Shown here: positions 22,741 through 33,232 of the stretch, piece after piece
Numbering within the stretch: the stretch's first letter is position 1
Layout: the number at the start of each line of letters is the position of its first letter
Source: Luidia sarsii
Taxonomy: Eukaryota > Echinodermata > Asteroidea > Paxillosida > Luidiidae
Assembly (NCBI GenBank): GCA_949987565.1
Contig: OX465104.1
Location: 6,901,375-6,965,374, forward strand
Direction: 5' to 3'
Length of the DNA stretch: 64,000 nt
The notes under the pieces: generated by a model
The model's database searches: none
Told to the model about the DNA's origin: nothing
Seen by the model: the letters and a program-made list of their open reading frames with translations, nothing else
Translations under genes and position numbers: made by a program

Positions 22741-24959
22741 CTCCATGTTCGCCCCTAAAGGTATAAGGCCACGTCGACGTGGTCACGTCTCACCAGAGAT
22801 TAAAACAAAGGAGGGGGATATAACGATTACAAATTGGCCTACCCTAAGAGCTAATCATTTGGGTAAATTGCCGTACAGATACCCCCATGGACGTGCTACT
22901 GCCATGGGACATTATCGGGGGAGATTGTACCCTTTGGCTTTACATTATTCTCGTCTGGCCGTGATCGAAAAAATTCTCCACCAATATGTGCACGCAATCG
23001 CTCTTTAAAAAAGAAACGCCCCTCGTTTCTTTCCATCGTTTCTGGGGAATATTGACAAAAACCAAGGCTCACCGAATCGGGTTCTTATTGATCGCACTCG
23101 GACGCCCAACTATATTAAGCGCGGCGACCTATTTAGAGATGATGCCTATTATTTTATTTTCACCATTATTATTATTATTATTATTATTTAAGGGAGTGAC
23201 GTTTCGCGCATTGCGCCTTGGAAGGTTAATTCGTAGGACGGCATCAGCGTGCATAGCGTGCGGTCAACAGCTGCGTCACATGATCCGCGCAAGCGGAGGA
23301 GACGACCGACCTGTTAAAGGGACAACGCAGGATCGTTTAATCTCCTGGGAAAAAAAAGAGAGAACAAAAAAACCGAATCTTAAAATTTAGTGGGCCTGAC
23401 GTTTCGATCCTAGCAGGACCTTTCTCAAAGGCAGAGTGACAAGGACAACACAGATACATGTACACGAAGGAAGGGGGAGAGAGTGAAAAGGACATGGATG
23501 AGAAACAAAGGACAAAGAGTAAAGCTGGTAGGGTGAGATCAAAGGGAAGGGCAAGGAGTAGGGTAGGGATAAGTGAGAAGAGGGGGAAGAATTTTCAGTC
23601 AGTAAGCAGTTTGCAACATTTTTGTATATTAAAAAAGAAGAAGACAGAAATGCATTGCTTCTTCTCATTCCGATTTTCCACCAAAAACACGACCCTGCGA
23701 ACAACTCCACTCGCCAGTACTGAAGGGTTACAAGACCAGAAAACGGGGTTTTTTTTTAGACAATACTTTTCATGTTTTATTGGAATAAATAAGTCATTAT
23801 ATGAACGTGTTATTATCGATGCTTTCCCTGTGTTGTGAAAGCGTCACCAAATGGAAGTCTTAAAGGGGCGCGTCAGACGAGACAAATCAATTTACCCTGT
23901 GATGTATACCGGCATTCTCCAGAAAAAAAAAGAAGTCATTCACCCTTTACTTCCGTTAAGCAAAACAAACCAGAGCTATATACATGTACTTGGACTCTGC
24001 CATTAAAGGTGATTTGTTTTCCTTGTACACGTGGTGAAGTATTCCTTACTGCACTAATGTCATTCATTTGTCCCCGAGGTTTTGGGGGTTTTTTTTAATA
24101 CAAATTTAGCTACACAATTCGACAGATCGCATCATTATCGAAGAGAGAGACAGAGTCAGCGAGGTGCTCGAAGCACGCTGTTGGAGCGCCGATATGTGCA
24201 CGAATATAAAAATCGATGTTTTCACCTAAGTCGTATGCAATTTGCATTGGGTCGGCGGGGCCCAGGCCCCTTCCGTGTGCCTTCATTGCTTCCTATAGTC
24301 TGGTGAGCAAAGTAAATTGCATTTGCGTCCATGAACGTGTGCGTGCATAGTGACAGTGGTGCATGGCTGGTGTGGTGCGTGAACAATGTAACGAATATTA
24401 AGGATACGTGCAACTGGGTGTGTTTTTCACTGTATCTCTGGTCTTTCTCGCTCTTTCTCTGTCTCTCTTCCTCGTCATACCAATATTAATCCGATGATCC
24501 GCCGAGACGGTCCTTGGTTCCCGAAATTGCTGGGTCGATTCACCGCTAAAAAGTATGAGTACTTTTGTATATTCTAACATCTTGACCGACTTTGCACGGC
24601 AGAATTATCAACTGCTAATAACATTGGCTAATTATAAGTCCTGCTTTATCATTGTGTCGGTCATAATAAATCCCGTACTCTCTCCATTTCTGACAAAACT
24701 GCACCAAGTGTTGGGCCAGCGATTTGTACCTATAATAGCAGGTTTTGCCCCGACGTTCTTACAGTGTGACCCAGCTTGTCCAAGACCAGTGATAAACAGT
24801 GATCTGCTTGTCTCAACAATTAGAATTGCATACGCAAACGTCTAGCTGGTTACACCGCTCTCGTGCATACACGAATCGTCATTCATTCAAACGACGACTG
24901 ATACTGTGCTATTTGAAGCAGAGCTACGATCGAAATCTACCCTCAACGAGATCCACACC
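22741..24959. other. Intergenic, no gene recognised
   Basis: It contains an ATT trinucleotide run (about 23165-23190) and a minus-strand copy of GGTCCTGCTAGGATCGAAAC (23395-23432). Short open frames lack domains. Confidence 0.4.
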
Positions 24960-25034
24960 AGCTCGGTGTGGTCAAGTGGTTCAGACGTCTGCACTTAGAA
25001 AGCGGGAGTCGCGGCTTCGAATCCCGCCCGAGCT
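24960..25034 (+). tRNA. tRNA-like sequence, possible tRNA pseudogene or SINE head
   Basis: A 75-base segment closes with a perfect 7-bp acceptor-like stem (AGCTCGG with CCGAGCT). It has an A-box-like TGGTCAAGTGGTT, an anticodon arm TCTGC/GCGGG with G-T pairs, and a T loop TTCGAAT whose stem has one mismatch. If the loop is read as CTTAGAA, the anticodon would be TAG (Leu). The long variable arm of Leu tRNAs is missing, so a functional tRNA-Leu is unlikely. A T7 run follows at about 25043, a plausible Pol III terminator. Confidence 0.4.
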
Positions 25035-25558
25035 GTCTGATATTTTTTTCCATCAGGCATCGGGCAAAGCACCGAGCACTCAGTGCTTATTACGTCGAGC
25101 ACTCAGTGCTTGTTAGGCCGAGTAGGGCAAACCCTCATTGAATAACATTCTCCACGACGAAAACATCATGTTACATGTATATCTAAGATCCACAGGATGC
25201 ATGGTCACATTCCTGGCGGAGATTATATTAGGCAGTCGCTTGAAAAGGTCATACAGTGTAAGTTCTGGTGACGTGAGTATAGTTATATTGGACTCCCCCT
25301 CCCTCTCCCAAAAGAAGACAAACCCTTCGTTTGCATGATGGAAGCTCAGTGTGGACAGTTTGCGGTGACACCGTGTATATAAGCGCTTGCTCTATGGTGT
25401 AAGCCACATCTTTCCAAATGGAGTATGCGTTGCTCTGTGAAGGCATCCGGTTACCGACAGCGTGTGGGCGTGTGCTCTGCCCGTCGTCAGGAGAGCCTCG
25501 AAGCAAAATGTCTCCACACCATAAAGCTCTTCGGTTGAAGCCTATAGGCTCTACTGTT
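25035..25558. other. No gene recognised
   Basis: Just downstream of the tRNA-like sequence, CGAGCACTCAGTGCTT is repeated twice (about 25071-25111) as a short palindromic doublet. The rest is unassigned. Confidence 0.4.
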
Positions 25559-25748
25559 AGGCCTCTTGTCAAAAAGATCATCGGTTGGGTATCAGATGAT
25601 TTGACCCGTCCGATGTCGTTTCCACCGGATAGCCATCGTGAATTGTTCACCCCAGAGTCCAGTACAATCGGCTTTCTACCGGGGGAAATTGTATCGGTCG
25701 GATAAATTCAACCGGCACTCAACCGATGATCTCTTTGACAAGAGACCT
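25559..25748 (+). mobile_element. MITE family C, copy 1
   Basis: About 190 bp with terminal inverted repeats AGGCCTCTTGTCAAAAAGAT and ATCTCTTTGACAAGAGACCT. Two further copies lie at 34375-34563 and 52162-52351, both in the opposite orientation. No coding capacity. Confidence 0.85.
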
Positions 25749-26076
25749 TACACGACAGTATTTCAAGCCCGTTCGTGTGTCGCCACTTCACCCCCGGGCC
25801 ATGTGTTCAATTCCCTTGACCGCCTCGCAAGCATTTTGTTTTCAATAATGTGCCATTTGCAAAACTCGCCAAACAATCTGCAACAATAATTATAATACCT
25901 GTGAACTAAATCAATAAGAAGTACACCGTGTCTACAAGCGAGTCGAACCCGGCACCATCTGACATACGTGTGTGGCCTTTGTCATGCTATTGTTTTGTGG
26001 TGGGCTGTGCACAGAGTTTTTTCTATGCGCCTTACGGACGGCCCAGCTCTACAACACCACAGGCGCTTCGACTCGG
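25749..26076. other. No gene recognised
   Basis: Unassigned sequence between two mobile elements. Confidence 0.4.
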
Positions 26077-26823
26077 TTAAAGGGGAATGAAACCCAGAGA
26101 AAAAATGTTGGCTTATCTGATTGGGTCACCTATGTGCTACTCACCTATACGAGTTTCATAAAGAGGGACAAATCATGGAATTCGGTGGTCGAATTCGCGT
26201 TCCCGCAAACCGCCATCTTTTCGAATGGCCCGCCAGTCACTGCGGGGGGTATGACGTCGCAACGGAAAACTCCCGCATGGGCCCGGCCGGACGGATGTAC
26301 CCCTACTACATGTATACACTGCGTGCAGTTATACACTCGCCAGCTTAACGATGGTGTACTGCCAGGCTTTTGGATGTCAAAATGCCAGCGGGAAAAAGCT
26401 GGGGAAATATTTCCATGCAGTTCTCAACAAGGACAAGAGACCTGAGTTGTTTAGGAAATGGGCTGCGGCCATCAAAGTTGAGAAATTTCTCAAAGTCGGC
26501 TTTGAGAAAGCCTGGCAGTATACTATCGTTCGGCTCGCGAGTGTATAGCTGCAAGCAGTATATACAGTCACATAGTAGGGGTACATGCGTCCGGGCCCAT
26601 GCAGGAGTTTTCCGTTGCGACGTCATACCACCCGCAGTTACTGGCGGGCCATTCGAAAAGATGGCGGTTTGCGGGAACGCGAATTCGACCATCGAATTCC
26701 ATGATTTTTCCCTCTTTATGAAACTCGTATATAGGTGAGTAGCACCTATAGGTAATTGTAGGTTGTTTTTAACACCCAATCAGATAAGCCAACATTTTTT
26801 CTCTGGGTTTCATTCCCCTTTAA
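26077..26823. mobile_element. Foldback element with long inverted arms and a THAP fragment
   Basis: About 747 bp. The left end TTAAAGGGGAATGAAACCCA is mirrored by the right end TGGGTTTCATTCCCCTTTAA. The complementarity continues for nearly 300 bp per arm, through GTTGGCTTATCTGATTGGG, GGAATTCGGTGGTCGAATTC, ATGGCCCGCCAGT and TGACGTCGCAACGGAAAAC. The arms include the start of a small THAP-like frame, so each inner end carries GGTGTACTGCCAGGCTTT or its complement. TTAA at both tips allows a TTAA target duplication. THAP domains are known from P-element-type transposases and from THAP proteins, so this may derive from a P-like transposon or from capture of a THAP gene's 5' end. Confidence 0.75.
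26351..26548 (+). pseudogene. Truncated THAP zinc-finger fragment
   Basis: The frame starts MVYCQAFGCQ and continues through KYFHAVLNKDKRPELFRKW. This fits the first half of a THAP domain: Cys-X4-Cys near residues 4 and 9, a Phe-His pair, then the conserved Trp followed by an Ala-Ala pair. The second half of the zinc site (Cys and His) and the AVPTIF-type end are missing, because the frame runs into the opposite inverted arm after about 50 residues. The remaining residues are read from arm sequence. Not expected to make a working DNA-binding domain. Confidence 0.6.
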
Positions 26824-27235
26824 GATCCGGGTTCTGAAAATTCCCCAACCATCTGTCCAGGTGCCATATTAAAACTCGCCTTGCCATCCAGGGTTAAATC
26901 CCCTCTTTCATCGAAAGCAATTCTGGCATAAACCAAATTTGACAAATGAAATTCAAGCATTGGACGAAACTGCTCTGTAGCCAGTAGACATAGTCGGGTT
27001 TTTTTTATCACTAATAATAATGATTCCGCTGTCAAGAAAATAAACAACTCATCCCTCATCGGACATTGCTGTACTTCGTGCACATCGATCACAAAAACGG
27101 TCGACCAAAAATATGGTTTCCACCGAATACAGTTTAACAGATACGCCTGTGGCATTCACTGCTGCTTAAAATATACTTGAAAGAACTTTTGCACACGGCT
27201 AAAGACACAAGCACCGAATAGTGTTCCTCGGCTTA
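26824..27235. other. No gene recognised
   Basis: A minus-strand frame at 26820-27155 has no recognisable domain. It could be a fragment of an unknown exon or chance. Confidence 0.35.
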
Positions 27236-27886
27236 GGGTTGAGAGAGCGAGAGAGAAAAGGGATGGACAGAGAGAAAGAGGGTGGGGGAGAGGGGAAGAG
27301 AGAGAGGGAGGGAGAGGGACAGGGGGAGGAGGAGAGACAGAGTGAGAGAGAGCGAGATATAGGGACATAGAGAAAGAGAGGGGTGAGAGAGGGGACAGAT
27401 GGGGGAAAGGGCGGACGGGAGAGTGAGAGTGAGGGAGCGAGAGAGAAAAAGAGAAAGGGACAGAGAAAGAGAGGGGAGAGAGAGGGGGACAGAGAGAAGG
27501 GAAGAGGGAGAGAGAGGGAGGGAGACAGATGGGGGAAATGAGGGAGAGAGTGAGAGATAGCGAGAGAGAGAGTTGCAGAGAAAGAGAAGGAGAGATAGAG
27601 GGAGAGAGACAGGTGGCGAAATGGAGGGAGATAGAGTGGGAGAGAGCCAGAAAAATGAAGATAGATGGACATATAGAAAGAGGGGAGAGAAAGAGACAGA
27701 TGGGGGAAATGAGGGAGAGAGTGAGAGAGAGGGGCAGAGAAAGAGAAGGGCAGAGAGAGGAGAGAGACAGGGGGGAAATGGAGGGAGATAGAGCAGGAGA
27801 TAGCGTGAGAGAAAGAAAGAGAGATGGACAGATAGAAAGAGGGGGAGAGAGAGTGAAAGAGTGGAAGAGAGATGGAGAGAGGGTTC
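27236..27886. repeat. GA-rich polypurine tract
   Basis: About 650 bp of nearly uninterrupted purine on the plus strand (GAGAGAGGGGGACAGAGAG-type units). It ends about 60 bp from the stop codon of the minus-strand pseudokinase gene, so it probably falls in or just after that gene's 3' untranslated region. Confidence 0.9.
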
Positions 27887-27945
27887 GTGTTCCTGTCCGC
27901 TGGGAGATTGTCCGCCGAGCTGTGTGGGCCCCTATACCCGTCTCG

Positions 27946-29253
27946 TTACCGCGAGGACGAGAGGAGCTCCACGCCGGCCTCTTCGGCTGTCAGGCTGCAG
28001 GCTGCCCGCACCCACTCGTCCGTCCGCTGGCGCTTGGCCGAGCTGTCCGCCTGCGTGACGACTCCGTGGTTCTCCAGCATGGCCCGCAGCTCCTTCTTGG
28101 CGGCCAGGTCCGTGCTGGCGTCATCGCTGGCCCCGCAGCGCTGCTCCCCGGCAGCGCCTCCGCCGCCGCCCACCGCGACGCCGTCGTGGCGCGCCCCCTG
28201 CACCAGCCAGCGCTCCTGCAGGTACTTGCTGACCTCGCCGATGGCGCAGCGCCGGTCCGGGTCCGGGTTGAGCGACTTGCGAAGGAACTTGAGCAGCTTG
28301 GGCGTCAGGCGGCGCCACTCCACCGGCGTCCGGTTGACTCTCCGCCGGTGCCAGAGGGCAAAGTTGCGGAAGGCCGTGTCCTCCTGCGTGGCCGTGGCCC
28401 AGGGGAAGGCGCCCGACAGGACGCAGAAGACCAGCACGCCGAAGGCCCAGACGTCCTGCGAGTAGTCGGCCCGGTAGGTCTCGTTGACCACGGCCGGGCA
28501 GGTCTCGGGCGCCGTGTACGGGTGGCTGGGCGCCCGCTTGGTCACCGTGTCGCCGCGGCGCTGCGTGTCCCGGAACCCGGAGAGCTTGACGGTGGCCAGG
28601 CCGGCGTCGAAGACCAGCACGTTCTCCGGCTTGACGTTGCCGTGCACCAGGAAGCGGCCGTGCATGAAGGCCAGCGCCGAGGCCGTCTGGCGGAGGCAGA
28701 GCTTGGCCCGGGCCTCGTCCAGACCCCGCTGGGACGGGATGGCGGCCAGCAGGTCGCCCTGGCTGGCGAACTCCTCGGCCACGATGAAGGCCGCCGCCGT
28801 GTCGATGGGCTGGTCGTAGGTGAGCAGCACGGCCGGGTGGACCAGCCGGCAGCCCGTGTGGAACTCGCGCAGGTAGTCGCTGAGGCGGGTCCGCTGCTTG
28901 TCGTGGTAGCGGAGCACCAGTCGCCGGCCCGTCTCCTTCTCCACCACCAGCTCCTTCTTGCCGAAGCTGCCGCGGCTCAGCACCCGGATGCGGATGAACT
29001 CGCCCGGGCAGGCCAGGCGGTCCTCCCCCGAGGCGGCCGTCGCCACCGCCGCCGCCGCCGGCTGGCCCGGGCCCGGGCCCGGGTCCAAGGATGCTGGCCC
29101 CGGCGGCTGCGGGCCGCCGCCGGTGACGCCGCCACCGCCGCCCAGCACCCCGGCGCTGTCCGCTGCCTTCATCGCGGCTCTTCCGCGGTCGCTGGCGGCT
29201 GCGGCCGTGGCCGTGGCTGGGGCAGTGCTGGCGGTGGCGGAGACGGCATCCAT
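27946..29253 (-). CDS. SBK-family protein kinase-like gene, predicted pseudokinase
   Basis: A GC-rich uninterrupted 435-codon frame. Residues 1-84 are a low-complexity Ala/Gly/Pro tail; residues about 86-350 match the SH3-binding-domain kinase (SBK) fold; a Gly-rich, charged tail follows. Preserved features: the glycine loop in altered form (LSRGSFGKK, 92-100), a Glu at 130 for helix C, KPENVL at 208-213, APE at 248-250, DVWAFGVL at 267-274 and FCVLSGAFPW at 276-285. Three catalytic positions are lost. The beta-3 lysine is Arg115 (VLRYHDK), the HRD motif is HGN (204-206), and DFG is GFR (226-228). In active SBK1 these are Lys, His-Arg-Asp and Asp-Phe-Gly. By family knowledge the protein should fold but not transfer phosphate efficiently. 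The start at 29253 gives G at +4; upstream ATGs in other frames (29357, 29291) could act as overlapping uORFs. Unspliced, as seen; upstream noncoding exons are possible. Confidence 0.85.
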   Translation of the reverse strand: MDAVSATASTAPATATAAAASDRGRAAMKAADSAGVLGGGGGVTGGGPQPPGPASLDPGPGPGQPAAAAVATAASGEDRLACPGEFIRIRVLSRGSFGKKELVVEKETGRRLVLRYHDKQRTRLSDYLREFHTGCRLVHPAVLLTYDQPIDTAAAFIVAEEFASQGDLLAAIPSQRGLDEARAKLCLRQTASALAFMHGRFLVHGNVKPENVLVFDAGLATVKLSGFRDTQRRGDTVTKRAPSHPYTAPETCPAVVNETYRADYSQDVWAFGVLVFCVLSGAFPWATATQEDTAFRNFALWHRRRVNRTPVEWRRLTPKLLKFLRKSLNPDPDRRCAIGEVSKYLQERWLVQGARHDGVAVGGGGGAAGEQRCGASDDASTDLAAKKELRAMLENHGVVTQADSSAKRQRTDEWVRAACSLTAEEAGVELLSSSR

Positions 29254-29357
29254 CGCTGGGCGGCCTCGTGTCGGAGAACCCCTCGATGCATAGCGCCGGG
29301 CACAACACAGTGCCAGTGTGGCTCTGCCGTCTGTCTGCCCGGTAGCCTGAAAGACAT
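29169..29357 (-). promoter_or_regulatory. Possible uORF overlapping the pseudokinase start
   Basis: A 62-codon frame starts 104 bases upstream of the main start codon and ends inside the coding region in another frame. It matters only if transcription begins upstream of 29357, which cannot be seen here. The GC-rich composition makes chance frames common. Confidence 0.25.
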
Positions 29358-30352
29358 GCCACTTATAGATCAGAGGAGGGAGCGGCTGCTGGAGGCGGTA
29401 TAGCGGATGGACGCGCTATAGAAACCGAGCCTCATCAAGCAGACTACGTGTACATTGCACACACGCGGACAATGCCTACCCTCTACCCGAGGGATGGATC
29501 GGAGATGTTTTGAGCACTCGCACAATCAGGCCCTCGTCCGGTGACTATTACAACAGACCAATGTACGGTCCGCGTGCGACGTGCGGTTCTGCTTGCGCCG
29601 TGCAAGCATCTAACGCACTTTCAGAATCCAGTGATCGGCGTGCCCTCGCAGCCGAAACCTTCCCCGGCATCTCAGCAGTCGGCTGCAGTCGTTCAACTAG
29701 CGCCTACCCACGTAGCTGCACACAACCCTCATTAACTGGTCCCCCCTCCATCCGTAGCCCTGCCAGTCCTGCGTGCCTCGTCTCACTTCGATGAGAAACT
29801 AAAACAGCTAAACCTCCATTCTCTCGATTTCTCATCCGAGCTCGAGTGACGAGGAAAACGTTCACGAAGTCCTGAGAAGCTAGCATCAGTTACCCGTCCG
29901 CGGGCAGTCGCTAGCTCCCGTCTGATTCCCCGTGTTGCGCCGTGCTGTGACGAGCCATGCACTGGCAGCCTTGCCTTCCACAGTGAGCTATGTGTGCGCG
30001 CTTTTCACGCTCGATCCTCGGTCACTAAACGCACGACACGAGCTGATGCATGCATTCAGTACGGGCCGGTGTGTACGGATTCAAGTGGCCCGTACACACC
30101 GCGTACGCGCTGGTCCTCAGCAATACGACGCAACCATTTTTCTTGAAGGGGGAGGGTTTGTACCTTAGGGGTCAGAGCGTGTGGCAGTCATGTCTTCTGT
30201 GCGCGTCCACATACGGACACGTTACCGTTGTGCCCGTAACGCTCAATATGCGATGCAGGGATATCTCGGTATTTTCCCACGGCGAAAAACAGACCTCAAT
30301 CTGCCTCTAAAGCGTAGGCAGTTTCTTTGTGGTTTCTCGACGGCTATAAAAT
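29258..30352. other. Upstream flank of the pseudokinase gene
   Basis: This is where the minus-strand gene's promoter and any 5' exon would lie. CpG content falls off beyond about 29300. No TATA box or splice-supported upstream exon was identified with confidence. Confidence 0.35.
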
Positions 30353-30608
30353 GTGACCCGGCACAGTATAATGAGGAATAACCCCACTTTTGAGATTTTG
30401 AGGTTTTCTAATGATGTGAAAGAGTATACCATTCGCTTTCAAATGATATCAAAATATAATATCCTCTAATACTGAAAAATTTCCGAAAAAAGCAAAAAAA
30501 AATAAAAAATTTATTCGTAATCGAATTGTGAAGATACTTTAACTTCAGGCGTTGTTTACTCAAAAAGTGTTTTGGTGGGATATTCCTCATGTCGTTGTGC
30601 CGGGTCGC
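30353..30608. mobile_element. MITE family A, copy 3
   Basis: Left end GTGACCCGGCACAGTATAAT, right end TTGTGCCGGGTCGC, AAAT on both flanks, about 256 bp. Confidence 0.8.
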
Positions 30609-31524
30609 AAATATGAGGACATTCTCTCCCGTGGGATATGCAAGTCATTTTGTAGCCTCTCTCTCCTCGTTCCCAAAATGTTTAGATTAAACTGCGCAGG
30701 GCGGTGGTATTCAGAAAAATGGAAATAATTCAAATACAATTGAACTTTAATCGAATGGTCTCATTTGGAAATTCTTCCATCTTAATGATGTGGTTAAGAA
30801 CGAAGCCGTTGGGAACGTTCGTTGATATCGTATTTTATTTATTCTTTATCCAGGAGTTTGTTTGATTCGGTTTTTTGTTTTGGACATTTTACGTTCTTGT
30901 GGTCAGGCATGTTTGATATAATATGTTTGTATATTTGTATACATATAAATACATAGTTTTTCCTTTGACGCGGTCGGTATTTGTGTGGCCAGAATAGGCG
31001 TTTGATGTTTCCTGTCTGAATAGACTCCCCGCAAATATCGAGTGGGCGGGTTGATTTCTAAGACCCTACTACTGTTTTCCCCTCAGAAGATCCTAATGGA
31101 AGACATGCGACAAGGCCTCTGGTTTGACTTACCGGTACACTAACCCCCTGAGCTATATTGAACCCTTAAGTAAAGAAAAAGGGCTTCATAGTCAATAATA
31201 ATTATACGATAGACAAGATTTTTTTTTATCAAAATAAGCCAGTCGGTTACTCACCTGGGTTTGAAATTTGTTCAAAAAAAGCGAACAACACAAAACCACC
31301 CAGAACGAATCCTCAATACGAGCTGCTGTTGTAATCTTAACGTTTCTTACTCTAATTTCAGCACCCACTCTACGTCCTGAAAATACTGGCGCTAACTGTT
31401 TCTGGAACATCAAGTTACGAAGGTAGGTTGAACGATGTTCAAATCCACCCTGCATGTATTTTTTTTTTCTGACGAGGTATACCGTATACTCGGTGGTGCT
31501 CTCACTCAATCTGTGTGTGAATTG
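30609..31524. other. No gene recognised
   Basis: AT-rich intergenic sequence. A minus-strand frame near 31192-31635 has no recognisable domain. Confidence 0.4.
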
Positions 31525-32215
31525 CAGTGGGCTTACATAAGGTGGATTGTGGGGTACCGGACCAATGGGTGGGTACTCAGAACAATGGGACCGCTCCTTG
31601 TGGGGTACTTTTTTGGTACACCATAAGGTTTTCACGAAACTAGTTATTTGGAATCAACTCAAAAAGGAGGAATTTCCGACCTGTAGGTTTATCGCAAATA
31701 GAACTATTTTATAATAAGGAACGTTCGCTAGAAATTTCAGCCTAGGAAAGTGATTCTGGTTCGAAAGGGAGCGATTTTAATTAGCCTTTTCTGGGAGTGT
31801 TTTTTTTTAGTATACGCGAGTACAAAGGAAATACCCCACAAGTATACGCATGTAAGGGTGTGTGTGTGGGTGTGGGCTTACGTAAGGTGGGTTGTGGGGG
31901 TACCGGAACAATGGGTGGGTACTCAGAACAATGGGACCGCTCCTTGTGGGGTACATTTTTGGTACCCCATAAGGTTTTCACGAAACTAGTTATTTTGGAA
32001 TTAACTCAAAAAGGAGGAACTTCCGAGGTATGTTTATCAGTCGCAAATATAACTATATTATATAAGGGACGTTCGCTAGAGATTTCATCCTAGGAAAGTG
32101 ATTCTGGTTCGAAAGGAAGCGATTTGAATTAGGCTTTTCTGGGAGTATTTTTTTAGTACACGAGAACAAAGGAAATACCCCACAAGTATACGCGTGTAAG
32201 GGTGTGTGTGTGTGT
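31525..32215. repeat. Tandem duplication, ~348-bp unit, two copies
   Basis: ACGTTCGCTAGA occurs at 31721 and 32069 (348 bp apart). The phrases GGTTTTCACGAAACTAGTTA, GATTCTGGTTCGAAAGG and CTTTTCTGGGAGT recur at the same spacing. The two copies are about 90% alike by eye and end in GT-rich sequence. Confidence 0.8.
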
Positions 32216-32694
32216 GTGTGGGTGTGTGTGTGTGTGGGGGGGGGGGGTGGGGCCCTTGAGAGTGTAGTCATGGACATGAGAGATGAGTTCGAAATAGGAC
32301 TGAAGGCTGAACGCACAATGCTCTGCAGAGATTTGTGCAAATCAAGAGTGGCTGGCGGTAGCGCCATATTAAAAAAAAAATGTCTTTTCCTGTGTGAGTA
32401 TACCATTGCACGCAGCTCAGCGATTTCCCTCCGACAAGATTTCAACGTTACCGCAATAGCGAAGTATACATGTATAGGCTTTGGCAATGTTATGGGTGAG
32501 GACATAATTTTAGCGGTGGAATGGGGAAGGTAGAAATATCGGCGGGATGGTCGGTAATGAAATCTCCGAGATGAATTGAAGAGCATAATACATGTACGCC
32601 TAAATATATGCGTACAAGATTCAATGGCTCCCCGTTTCCCATGGGATCAACATTGCCTTTCGTATCCAATTACTCTGTCTCAGAAGTCCCCAGA
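32216..32694. other. No gene recognised; GT and poly-G run
   Basis: A GT dinucleotide stretch (32200-32236) followed by a G11 run. The remainder is unassigned. Confidence 0.45.
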
Positions 32695-32754
32695 GAGGGC
32701 GAATGAAAGCCTGGAGGGAGAGAGGGAGGAGGGAGAGAGGAAAGAGAGAGGGAG

Positions 32755-32795
<41 letters not shown>

Positions 32796-33125
32796 GGAGA
32801 GAGGAAAGAGAGAGGGAGAAGTAGAGAGAGAGAGTAGAAATAGAGAAATAGGGGGAGAGAAAGAGGTGAAGAGAGAGAAAGAGAGGGTGAGAGAGGGAGA
32901 GAACAAGAGAGAGCGAAAGTGGGGTGGAGAGATCGAGAGAGGGAGTGAGAGAAAGAGAGGGGAACAGAGAGAACAAGAGTGAGTGAAAGAGAGTTGGAGA
33001 AATCGAGAGCGAGAGAGAGAGAGAGGGAGAGAGATAAGGAGAGAGAGAGAGAAAGAGAAGGAGAGGGGAGGGAAAGAACAACAGAGAGAGAGAGTGAAAG
33101 AAAGGTGGAGAGTTGGCGAGAGAAG

Positions 33126-33177
<52 letters not shown>

Positions 33178-33232
33178 AGATAGAAAGACGTACAGGAAGT
33201 GAAAGAGGTAGAGAGAGAGAGATTGAGAGAGC
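32695..33232. repeat. GA-rich polypurine tract
   Basis: GAGAGAGAG and GGGAGAAGTAGAG repeats, purine-only over long runs on the plus strand. Confidence 0.9.

Noticed and set aside
23395..23432. Functional hammerhead ribozyme
   Set aside because: The stem-loop and GAAAC are present, but the essential CUGANGA core reads TTGAGAA, so catalytic activity is not expected.
27529..29403. 624-codon plus-strand frame and 413-codon minus frame over the pseudokinase
   Set aside because: Shadows of the GC-rich kinase-like frame plus the purine tract. Only the 435-codon frame matches a protein family.
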